A stretch of 64,000 nt of DNA from the NCBI RefSeq assembly GCF_900176885.1, contig NZ_LT839648.1, positions 2,298,765 to 2,362,764 of the forward strand, in the 5' to 3' direction. Below are positions 57,261 through 64,000 of the stretch, piece by piece (the stretch's first letter is position 1; every line of letters begins with the position of its first letter). The position numbers were made by a program, and so were the translations under genes. Origin of the DNA: Oceanobacillus senegalensis (lineage in GTDB: Bacteria > Bacillota > Bacilli > Bacillales > Amphibacillaceae). The notes under the pieces are model-generated. The model worked only from the letters and a program-made list of their open reading frames with translations. It searched no databases and had not been told where the DNA came from.

Positions 57261-57807
57261 TCATCTATCCTCTAGTTTGGTTGACACTCGATGATCTGTC
57301 CCTTGTTCATAGGAATAAACTAGTTCAATAAGAAGCGGTTCATGATATGCAGTTCCTGTAAATGTTATTCCAACCGGTTCCCCTTCACTCGTATAGCCTG
57401 CTGGAACGGTTATAGATGGATAACCTGGTTTATCTGGGATGATTGCACCATCATTATCCGGAAAAACAATGGCATCTAAATTATTTTCTTCAAGAACTGC
57501 ATCAATTCCTTGATTGCAAGATGCATAGGTATCATGTAATAAACTCATTAGATAGTCTGGGTCAGTTAAATTTCCACTTGTTTTTTCTACCTGTAAAAAT
57601 ATTCTTTGGCCATATTTTAGTGCTCTTTCCCCAATTGCATTATTTTTATGTATAACATCTTTCAGTGTACGTACACCCAGAGTAGCATCGATGTAAATAC
57701 ATCATGACCACTTCTTTGGAAGATATCTCAAAAATTGCGAGCCTTTTTTGTATATCATCAATGCCTGCACCTATAAGCCAGTTAGATTCTAAATTTGGAT
57801 TTTTCAT
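57261..57807 (-). pseudogene. Gutted amidase (amidase signature family)
   Basis: Reading from an ATG at 57807 with AAAGGATGG upstream, the N-terminus (IDDIQKRLAIFEISSKEVVM) matches amidase family starts. It breaks after about 37 codons (MYLHRCYSG..). In another frame the C-terminal part continues (LGVRTLKDVIHKNNAIGERA ... TDPDYLMSLL ... AIVFPDNDGAIIP..GYPSITVPAGY). The segment of roughly 250 residues with the Ser-cisSer-Lys triad is absent, so the product is inactive. Confidence 0.82.
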
Positions 57808-57967
57808 TTATACCATCCTTTCTTCTAGGATATAAAACTTTAATGTAATTATTATTATTATGAATTATTGTAATAGACTGGTAAAGTATAAATGATATGT
57901 AACAGAATATAGTTAAAGGAGCTAATTTCTATCTTTTTACAGATTATATTCATATTTATAAAATAAA

Positions 57968-58004
57968 AAAGAGAAGTAGAATGATGGAGCCTCTACCTCT
58001 CTTT
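57968..58004 (-). terminator. Terminator of the 64-aa gene
   Basis: aaagagaggtag / ctacttctcttt on the minus strand (one G-U), followed by TTTTTTATTT. Confidence 0.78.
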
Positions 58005-58010
58005 CTCTAT

Positions 58011-58205
58011 CTAAACGGAAAACATAGATTGATCAATTACGGATTGAACATGTGTTAATTCCTTTGTTGCTTGCTTTAGTGCCTCTTCGTATAATACTGG
58101 ATCTGATGCGTATTTTTGAATAGCTTGTGCAATTAATTCATTAGAATGTGTAACACTTCCCATCACCTCATTTAACCGATCAATAGTTCCATAATGTTTA
58201 TCCAT
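58011..58205 (-). CDS. Small helical protein, 64 aa
   Basis: A 64-residue, mildly acidic, probably all-helical protein (MDKHYGTIDRLNEVMGSVTH at the start). The ATG is preceded by AAGGAGCG and a terminator follows, so it is likely a real gene. I do not recognise the family and see no signal or membrane segment. Confidence 0.65.
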   Translation of the reverse strand: MDKHYGTIDRLNEVMGSVTHSNELIAQAIQKYASDPVLYEEALKQATKELTHVQSVIDQSMFSV

Positions 58206-58444
58206 ACTATCGCTCCTTTTTTTATTAGGATTAGCTAATTATAAAAAATATATAAGTAAGTCGAATAAGTGGCTCCTGAGTAATGGTATGACAACTACAA
58301 TTTACCAATTAGGAAATATTCATTTAATTCACGCTATCATCTTTACACTAGTTTTAAAAAAGTATATAGTTTAAACATAAATGTTTCTATTTCATAGTTA
58401 TTAACTATGATTTTATAGATGAGACAGTCTAAGGGGGAGTCAAC

Positions 58445-59266
58445 ATGACAATGAAGAAAACACTCACACTAGCAGGGTCTGATACAAGTGGCGGTGCAGG
58501 TATTGCTGCCGACCTTAAAACCTTCCAGGAGCATGATACTTATGGAATGACTGCTTTAACGAGTATCGTAACAATGGATCCAGAAGGCTGGCATCATAAT
58601 GTATCAAGCATTGACGTAGAACTTGTTGAAAAGCAATTAGAAACTGCTCTGTCTGTTGGTATTGATGCAGCAAAATCTGGAATGCTTGGTACAGTGGATA
58701 TCATTGAGCTTGGGGCAAAAAAATTCAAAGAGGCTAATTTAGATAGGTACGTGCTTGATCCTGTAATGGTTTGTAAAGGAGAAGATGAAGTATTACAACC
58801 TGAAAATACAGATGCAATGCGTGAATTACTTTTACCGCAAGCACTTGTAACAACTCCAAACCTTTTTGAGGCATGGCAATTAGCTGGATCAAGCGGTCCA
58901 ATCAAAGATATTAACGGAATGAAAGAAGCGGCAGCTAAGATTCATGAATTAGGTGCAAAAAATGTCGTTATTAAAGGTGGCAAAGCATTAGATCACGAAA
59001 AAGCAATCGATCTTTTCTATGATGGAAAAGAATTCACTATCCTTGAAGGAGATAAAGTTGATACTACCTATAACCATGGTGCTGGATGCACATTTGCAGC
59101 TGCAGTTACAGCAAACCTAGCAAACGGAAAATCTGTTAAAGATTCGGTAGCTAATGCTAAAGCATTTGTTAATGCAGCAATTAAACATGGATGGAAACTA
59201 AATGAATATGTTGGACCAGTCATGCACGGTGCATATAACAAACACAATGTTGCAATAAATAGCTAA
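58445..59266 (+). CDS. pdxK: Pyridoxine/pyridoxal kinase (ThiD-like PdxK)
   Basis: A 273-residue ribokinase-superfamily kinase closely resembling B. subtilis PdxK, which phosphorylates pyridoxine, pyridoxal and pyridoxamine. It shows TLAGSDTSGGAGIAADLKTFQ at the N-terminus, YGMTALTSIVTMDPEGWHHN, LDPVMVCKGEDEVLQPEN, VTTPNLFEAWQLAG and the anion hole YNHGAGCTFAAAVTAN. ThiD is the close alternative. GGGGGAG precedes the ATG. It is monocistronic with a terminator. Confidence 0.87.
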   Translation: MTMKKTLTLAGSDTSGGAGIAADLKTFQEHDTYGMTALTSIVTMDPEGWHHNVSSIDVELVEKQLETALSVGIDAAKSGMLGTVDIIELGAKKFKEANLDRYVLDPVMVCKGEDEVLQPENTDAMRELLLPQALVTTPNLFEAWQLAGSSGPIKDINGMKEAAAKIHELGAKNVVIKGGKALDHEKAIDLFYDGKEFTILEGDKVDTTYNHGAGCTFAAAVTANLANGKSVKDSVANAKAFVNAAIKHGWKLNEYVGPVMHGAYNKHNVAINS

Positions 59267-59279
59267 ATCGCTAGAATGA

Positions 59280-59314
59280 GAAACCTTATGCGTTCATAAA
59301 TCGCTTAAGGTTTC
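59280..59314 (+). terminator. Terminator of pdxK
   Basis: gaaacctta / taaggtttc stem with inner tgcg/cgc pairing, then TTCTTTTT. Confidence 0.75.
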
Positions 59315-59391
59315 TTCTTTTTAATGATAAGATTAAACCCTGTCACAAAAGGAATAATAAAGCTTATAAAGAAATAAATGAGGTGTTTTCA

Positions 59392-60129
59392 TTGGATTGG
59401 AAAGAAAAAACGATTGTGATCACAGGGGCAAGTAGTGGAATCGGTGAAGCAACGGCAGAGCGATTCTTAAAGGAAGGGGCAAATGTTGTCCTCGCAGCGA
59501 GAAGAACGGATCGTCTTGAAACAATTCAGGAACGTTTACAAACGTATGATGGAAATGTCAGAATGAAACCAACAGATGTTACCTCACAATCAGAGGTGAA
59601 AGATTTAATTGACTTTTCTATAAAGGAATTTAACCAGGTTGATGTGTTATTTAATAATGCTGGATTAATGCCGTTAAGCTTTATGAAAAATGGTAAGGTT
59701 CAAGAGTGGGAAAGAATGATTGATGTGAACATCAAAGGAGTATTATACGGAATTGATGCAGTACTCCCCCATATGCTTCAACGAAATGAAGGACATATTA
59801 TTACAACGTCATCCGTTGCAGGTCATGAAGTTACCCCAGCGGAAACAGTCTATTCAGCAACGAAATTTGCTGCACGTATCATTATGGAAGGGCTAGGAAA
59901 AGAATTAGCAAAAACAAATATCCGTACAACTTCCATTTCACCAGGATTTACTGCTACTGAATTGGCTGAAACCATTACAGATCAGGAAGCAATCGATATG
60001 CTTACAAGTGGGCCACAAGTAACACCCTTAGAGAGCAAAGACGTTGCGGAATCTGTTTTTTATGCAGTAAATCAGCCGGAACATGTCAATGTGAATGAGG
60101 TTATTGTTCGGCCTACTGATGTTCCATAA
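59392..60129 (+). CDS. SDR family oxidoreductase
   Basis: A classical short-chain dehydrogenase/reductase of 245 residues: the NAD(P) loop ITGASSGIGEATA, LAARRTDR (the two Arg favour NADP), NNAGLMP, the Ser in IITTSSVAGHE and YSATKFAAR (Tyr and Lys of the triad), then PGFTATELAE. The TTG at 59392 with AGGTG 6 nt upstream is preferred over the GTG at 59383. The substrate is unknown; B. subtilis YwnB/YdaD-like enzymes are similar. Confidence 0.85.
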   Translation: MDWKEKTIVITGASSGIGEATAERFLKEGANVVLAARRTDRLETIQERLQTYDGNVRMKPTDVTSQSEVKDLIDFSIKEFNQVDVLFNNAGLMPLSFMKNGKVQEWERMIDVNIKGVLYGIDAVLPHMLQRNEGHIITTSSVAGHEVTPAETVYSATKFAARIIMEGLGKELAKTNIRTTSISPGFTATELAETITDQEAIDMLTSGPQVTPLESKDVAESVFYAVNQPEHVNVNEVIVRPTDVP

Positions 60130-60204
60130 TTTTGATTTTCTTGGATGGTTAGATACGTTGTATTGAAAACCGATATCAATCGAAATACCATTTCCCCATA
60201 AATA

Positions 60205-60252
60205 AAAAAAGACGAGAATGGTCTAATCAATATAACCATTCTCGTCTTTTTT
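60205..60252. terminator. Bidirectional terminator after the SDR gene
   Basis: Perfect stem of about 18 bp (aaaaaagacgagaatggt / accattctcgtctttttt). Confidence 0.92.
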
Positions 60253-60258
60253 ATCTTA

Positions 60259-60362
60259 GGTTAAGGGGCAGTAATACCCGCACCTCAAAAATAGGGGAGA
60301 ACGAATCATTTTTAGGCAGGGGATGAAAGAACCCCCACGGATTGAAGATTCAAGATTCACTT
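60259..60362 (-). repeat. Dispersed palindromic repeat, copy 3 (inverted)
   Basis: On the minus strand this copy shares, with the 54-kb copy, the blocks aaagtgaatct, gggttctttcatcccc, cctaaaaatgatt, tctcccctatttttgaggtg and tattactgccccttaacct. It lacks the GC-rich middle of that copy. It ends directly at the stop of the MFS gene, so it may also act in transcript ending. Confidence 0.72.
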
Positions 60363-61783
60363 TATCTTGTTTTTATTTTTACACCCTGGCTTGAGTTTCT
60401 GTCTCTAATAAAAAACGAAATAACTAAGGCAATAATAGCCAGTATACCGGAAAAAATAAAGGACATATTTACACCATGAATTAAGCCATTTACCCCATTC
60501 TCAGGAATAGCAGTAGTAGTCATAATCGTAATAGGCAGCGCTGTACCAATTGCACCTGAAACTTGACGGAAAGTATTATTAACTGCTGTTCCATGTGGAA
60601 TTAAATCCATTGGCAAAACGTTTAATCCTGCCGTTGTCACAGGCATCATTGTCATGGCGATACCAAACATTCTTAATGCGTTTACCGTAGCAATATAGGT
60701 GAAAGATGTCTCATCCGTTAGGAAAGCAAGCATAAATGTTGTCACAACGAGTAGAGACAATCCGATAATCGCAAGCCATCTTGCCCCATATTTATCAAAT
60801 AATCTTCCTGTTATAGGATTCATTAATCCCATAACGATAGCACCTGGTAATAGAACTAATCCTGATTCAAATGCTGTAAAACCAAGCATATTTTGCATAT
60901 ATAATGGTAGAACAAGCGCAGCGCCAATCATCGATAGAAAAGTTACCATACCAAGGATGGTAGTTATCGTAAAAATCTTATACTTGAAAACTTTAAATTC
61001 CAAAATCGGCTGTTCCAATTTTGACTGCCTTGTAATAAACCAAATTAAAGTGATTCCCCCCAAAATTAAGGTCATAACCACTTCTAAACTAGTCCAACCT
61101 GAACTTCCAGCTGCACTAAATCCGTACAAAATACCTCCAAATCCTAACGTTGATAAAATGATGGATAGAACATCAATTTTTGGATTCGTTTGCTTGGTTA
61201 CGTTTTTAAGAATAAAATATGCAATTATTATATCGATAATAGCTATTGGCAAGATCATGTAAAACAAAGCTCGCCATGGCGCATGTTCTACAATATAACC
61301 GGATAAAGTTGGACCAATCGCAGGAGCAAAAGCAATAACTAGACCAAACATCCCCATGACCGACCCACGCTTTTCTACAGGAAATATAATGAGCATAATC
61401 GTTTGCATGAGCGGCATCATGATACCTGCTCCTGCTGCCTGAAAAATTCTACCGGTAAGTAAAACCGTAAAATTTGGAGCTATTGCACCAAACAACGTTC
61501 CTAAAGCAAACAAAAACATAGCTGTAAGGAACAAACGTCTTGTGGTAAATTTTCCAATTAAAAATGCTGTAACTGGAATCATGATCCCATTTACAAGCAT
61601 AAAAATGGATTGGAGCCACTGTACTGTGTTTTCTTCTAGTTGTAAGTCTCTCATTATATGAGGCAATGCGGTCCCTAATAATGTTTGATTTAATATAGTA
61701 ACAAATGCTCCGGAAATTAAAACAATCATTATCGGAACTTTATTTATCGTTTCTGGGGATGGTGTCTCAGAGGAGTTAACCAT
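60362..61783 (-). CDS. DHA2-family (14-helix) MFS multidrug exporter
   Basis: A 473-residue major facilitator of the EmrB/QacA group. Its roughly 14 membrane helices include IVLISGAFVTILNQTLLGTALPHIM, LQSIFMLVNGIMIPVTAFLIGKF and the loop GKFTTRRLF. A motif C-like helix (GLVIAFAPAIGPTLSGYIVEHAPWRALFY) marks antiporters. The substrate cannot be predicted. The ATG follows AGAAAGG. A second transporter of the same family begins at the right edge of the window. Confidence 0.88.
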   Translation of the reverse strand: MVNSSETPSPETINKVPIMIVLISGAFVTILNQTLLGTALPHIMRDLQLEENTVQWLQSIFMLVNGIMIPVTAFLIGKFTTRRLFLTAMFLFALGTLFGAIAPNFTVLLTGRIFQAAGAGIMMPLMQTIMLIIFPVEKRGSVMGMFGLVIAFAPAIGPTLSGYIVEHAPWRALFYMILPIAIIDIIIAYFILKNVTKQTNPKIDVLSIILSTLGFGGILYGFSAAGSSGWTSLEVVMTLILGGITLIWFITRQSKLEQPILEFKVFKYKIFTITTILGMVTFLSMIGAALVLPLYMQNMLGFTAFESGLVLLPGAIVMGLMNPITGRLFDKYGARWLAIIGLSLLVVTTFMLAFLTDETSFTYIATVNALRMFGIAMTMMPVTTAGLNVLPMDLIPHGTAVNNTFRQVSGAIGTALPITIMTTTAIPENGVNGLIHGVNMSFIFSGILAIIALVISFFIRDRNSSQGVKIKTR

Positions 61784-61986
61784 TTTTATTTCCTTCTTTC
61801 CTAAATAAATTCCTTCATTTACTTGTACCTTTTAGATGGTAACTTATCCATATTACCATGAAAAATGAATTCGTCCTAATTTAAAAGCATAACCTTAAAA
61901 TTTCCTCGTGCCGATACATTTTTCTTTAGTTTCTTCTTTCCCAACATTAATATGTAATTTTACAAATTAGATTACCTAATGTAAAA

Positions 61987-62008
61987 AGCATGGATAAAAA
62001 TCCATGCT
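61987..62008 (-). terminator. Terminator of the DUF3889-type gene
   Basis: agcatggat / atccatgct stem overlapping the stop codon, with TTTTTAC on the minus strand. Confidence 0.78.
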
Positions 62009-62645
62009 AAACTTCCTTAATATCAAAGGAGTAAACCCTATCTGTATTTGGATTATAAACTACATTGCCCTGTACCTTTATTTTCTCTTGAGCTGATTGT
62101 AATACAAATTCATAGGTTTCCTTTATCTGAGATTCGGAAATTCTTGATTTTCCTACGGTGCGATATTCCGTTACGCGATAACTTGGATATGCCACTTGGG
62201 TTACTTCTAATAAATATTTTCCCCACCGTTCCTGTTCTAATTCTGGGGTTGGAGTGATTTCAACATTTAACACTCCAATATTCGGATTAACACCCAGAGC
62301 TTCAAATGCTCGTCGATGAATGTTTATCCGGTTCGGTGGATAACCCGCTACTTCATCAACAACGGTTACAATAACCTCTCTTCCATATGGCGCCGAAATA
62401 TTCTTTATCTTAATGGAATCACCGCAACCATAAGGTGAATCCTCCCCAACAGCGGCCGTCATATATTCATTGAACGACCAAGGAATCTCACACTTCGTTA
62501 GTTCTCCGCCCTCCGTCCAAGTTACCTGTCCAGTAACTGGCTGCTGGCGATGGAAATAGTGGTTTTGATTACGCAGTCCGTAATACGATAAAAAATTTGG
62601 ATGGATGTATGGTGTATATGGATAATATGAATAATATGGATACAT
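62007..62645 (-). CDS. DUF3889-type protein with a beta-barrel-like domain and Tyr/Pro-rich N-terminus
   Basis: A 212-residue protein. The first 40 residues are Tyr/Pro/His-rich (MYPYYSYYPYTPYIHPNFLS), as in spore coat-type proteins. Residues about 40-135 (TGQVTWTEGGELTKC...AVGEDSPYGCGDSIKI...VTVVDEVAGYPPNRINIHRR) have the pattern of a double-psi beta-barrel (RlpA/expansin-like). The C-terminal 75 residues resemble DUF3889. The ATG at 62645 follows GGGGG; an ATG at 62675 is less likely. A spore or cell surface role is inference. Confidence 0.6.
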   Translation of the reverse strand: MYPYYSYYPYTPYIHPNFLSYYGLRNQNHYFHRQQPVTGQVTWTEGGELTKCEIPWSFNEYMTAAVGEDSPYGCGDSIKIKNISAPYGREVIVTVVDEVAGYPPNRINIHRRAFEALGVNPNIGVLNVEITPTPELEQERWGKYLLEVTQVAYPSYRVTEYRTVGKSRISESQIKETYEFVLQSAQEKIKVQGNVVYNPNTDRVYSFDIKEV

Positions 62646-62807
62646 TTGTATTCCCCCTATATATTCATGCTTCACTTGAAAAAATATTTAGTCATTGCAA
62701 ACTAGCTTGACAAATTCCCCCTTCATACAATGCAAGGAGATAGCTACTGTTCTAATAAATGCTAAAATAATCTCTTCTTGATAATATATTATGAGAAAGG
62801 GCGGCTT

Positions 62808-62918
62808 GTGACTAGTTTTAATGTGGATGGCGTAAACCAGAATAATCGGCGTACCGTTTTAATGAACAGAAATTCTACCCACCGACAACTAAAGAGGGGT
62901 TATAGATTTTGTACATGA
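62808..62918 (+). CDS. Doubtful 36-aa ORF
   Basis: A GTG-started frame with AAAGGG 8 nt upstream encodes a basic, Asn/Arg-rich 36-mer (MTSFNVDGVNQNNRRTVLMN...). A TTGACA lies at 62707-62712 but has no good -10. Nothing else is seen in the 62646-63017 gap. Confidence 0.25.
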   Translation: MTSFNVDGVNQNNRRTVLMNRNSTHRQLKRGYRFCT

Positions 62919-63017
62919 AATGGACAAACTTAAAATAACAAAGATTTTTCCATTCATGTTAAAATAAAGTTATAGGTATTGTATGCGGTTACAATATATA
63001 GAGAGAGTGTGTGTTTA

Positions 63018-63470
63018 ATGAAAGTAAGAGACTTGATGATTATGAACGTTTTTACTGTAAAACCTTCCAATACGGTCAAGGAACTATTAACTATACTGAA
63101 CACAAATCAAATTGGCGGTGTACCAGTTGTTGATGAAAAGAACCATCTAGTAGGTATCGTATCAGATGGAGATGTATTGCGTTATCTAGCTCCAAAACCT
63201 GTGGGTATCGCTGGACTTGTTTATATTATAGAAGATGGTGATATGGAAGAAGTATTAAAGGAAAAGTTAGACACACCAGTAAGAGAAATTATGACCAAAA
63301 GAAATATTCAATTCGTAACACCTGATGAAGAATTTGAAAAAACCATTCGTTTACTATCCCGTCATCGTTTCAAAAAACTCCCAGTAGTCAATAGAGTCGG
63401 CCGTGTCATAGGTGTTCTTAGTAGAGGAGATATTATACACAGTATTTTGAAAAATATTATTTCATCATAA
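63018..63470 (+). CDS. CBS domain protein
   Basis: A 150-residue stand-alone pair of CBS motifs: MKVRDLMIMNVFTVKPSNTV with VPVVDEKNHLVGIVSDGDVL, then VREIMTKRNIQFVTPDEEFE with LPVVNRVGRVIGVLSRGDII. Such pairs form a Bateman module that binds AMP, ATP or SAM. The partner is not known. The ATG at 63018 gives the usual start at the first CBS repeat; the frame is open to 62979, and the ribosome site (GAGAGAG) is weak. Confidence 0.8.
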   Translation: MKVRDLMIMNVFTVKPSNTVKELLTILNTNQIGGVPVVDEKNHLVGIVSDGDVLRYLAPKPVGIAGLVYIIEDGDMEEVLKEKLDTPVREIMTKRNIQFVTPDEEFEKTIRLLSRHRFKKLPVVNRVGRVIGVLSRGDIIHSILKNIISS

Positions 63471-63618
63471 GAACAAAAAAAGAAACGATCCATAAAAGTT
63501 AGTACACTTTTACCAATCGTCTCAGCCATTCGTTTTAGATTTAAGAAAAGATACTTTAAAATGAGGGAATATCCTCTTGTATCACTCAGGGCAACTTAAC
63601 ATTTTTATAAGGATTCTA

Positions 63619-64000
63619 TTAGTTCCGCACAGGTTTCGTTGCTTTCACTGGTTCTGGTAATTTTTCCTTTACTTCAATCGGTTTTTTTACAAAGAAAGAA
63701 CAAATTAAATTAAGTACTGAAATTCCTGTAATAAAGTAAAACGCATATTGAATTCCAGCTGCTAATACTTCTTGACTAGGTGCGTCATGAACGCCAGCTG
63801 CAAAACTACTTTGACCAGCCGTAAATACTGTTATTGCGATTGCTGTTCCTGCTGCACCTGCTACCTGGTTCAATGTATTCATAGCTGCAGAACCATCGGC
63901 ATATAACTCTCTTGGTAACTGATTGAGTGCATTGGTTTGTGATGGCATTAATACCATTGTCAGACCAAAGAATAAAATCATAAATGCGACGATAATTTGC
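63619..64000 (-). CDS. DHA2-family MFS transporter, C-terminal part (cut by window end)
   Basis: The frame is open to the last base. The visible C-terminal part of about 127 residues contains FMILFFGLTMVLMPSQTNAL, DGSAAMNTLNQVAGAAGTAI, a motif of EmrB/QacA-type exporters, one further helix (YAFYFITGISVLNLICSFFV) and a Lys/Pro-rich tail. The start lies beyond the window. It is the same family as the gene at 60362-61783. Confidence 0.8.
   Translation of the reverse strand, partial: QIIVAFMILFFGLTMVLMPSQTNALNQLPRELYADGSAAMNTLNQVAGAAGTAIAITVFTAGQSSFAAGVHDAPSQEVLAAGIQYAFYFITGISVLNLICSFFVKKPIEVKEKLPEPVKATKPVRN

Noticed and set aside
60699-61262. 187-codon plus-strand frame across the MFS gene
   Set aside because: Antisense to a full-length transporter gene; no ribosome site.

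Overview
The window looks like chromosomal DNA from a low-GC, spore-forming member of the Bacillaceae, and an Oceanobacillus-like organism is the best guess. The reasons are a GerA-type germinant receptor operon, two spore genes (sspL, csgA) behind a sigma-G-like promoter, Bacillus-style leader regulation (purine riboswitch, S-box, proline T-box), strong AGGAGG-type ribosome sites with frequent GTG/TTG starts, and AT-rich spacers. The genus is inferred from gene content and was not computed. Most genes lie on the minus strand.

Layout. 0.4-4.2 kb: gerKA-gerKB-gerKC-like germination operon. 4.3-9.7 kb: a stand-alone MurG, a NorM-type MATE exporter, a NupC-type nucleoside transporter and a PbuO/PbuG-type purine permease. 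9.7-15.2 kb: the odhAB 2-oxoglutarate dehydrogenase operon, with structured intergenic repeats on both sides. 15.2-20.4 kb: trmL, an amidase-fold protein, small membrane proteins, ogt, queG and an ABC-class ATPase. 20.5-21.1 kb: a tRNA-Gly gene preceded by three 155-bp tandem units, each starting with the 5' half of the same tRNA. 21.3-22.1 kb: dat. 22.3-31 kb: argC-argJ-argB-argD-carA-carB under ArgR-type boxes; the carA glutaminase nucleophile Cys is replaced by Ser. 31-40 kb: hydrolase, CtaG-like protein, deoxyinosine-glycosylase-type protein, a vitamin B6 kinase divergent from an ECF S-component, xpt-pbuX with a guanine riboswitch, and csgA-sspL. 40-47 kb: acyl-CoA ligase, a truncated MFS pseudogene, DnaQ-like exonuclease, a HEPN-CBS fusion, an MBL hydrolase and an S-box-controlled MetE-like protein. 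47-52.2 kb: menC, luxS, osmC-like and proBA with a proline T-box. 52.4-64 kb: an NRDE protein, tRNA-Lys, a patch of gene decay (chimeric menA remnant, orphan type III-like methyltransferase, gutted amidase), pdxK, an SDR, two DHA2 MFS exporters (the second cut by the window end), a DUF3889-type protein and a CBS protein.

How the parts work together. Arginine and proline synthesis are each self-contained regulated units. Purine salvage (xpt-pbuX, the purine permease, the nucleoside transporter), vitamin B6 salvage (two kinases and a predicted transporter subunit) and methionine/SAM recycling (S-box gene, luxS) recur across the window. Spore functions (ger operon, sspL-csgA) share sigma-G-like promoters.

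The most unusual items are the tRNA-half tandem array with a repeated hairpin/possible pseudoknot, the Cys-to-Ser change in CarA, the apparent ATC start codon of csgA, the HEPN-CBS fusion, and the decayed accessory patch next to tRNA-Lys, which contains a dispersed palindromic repeat.
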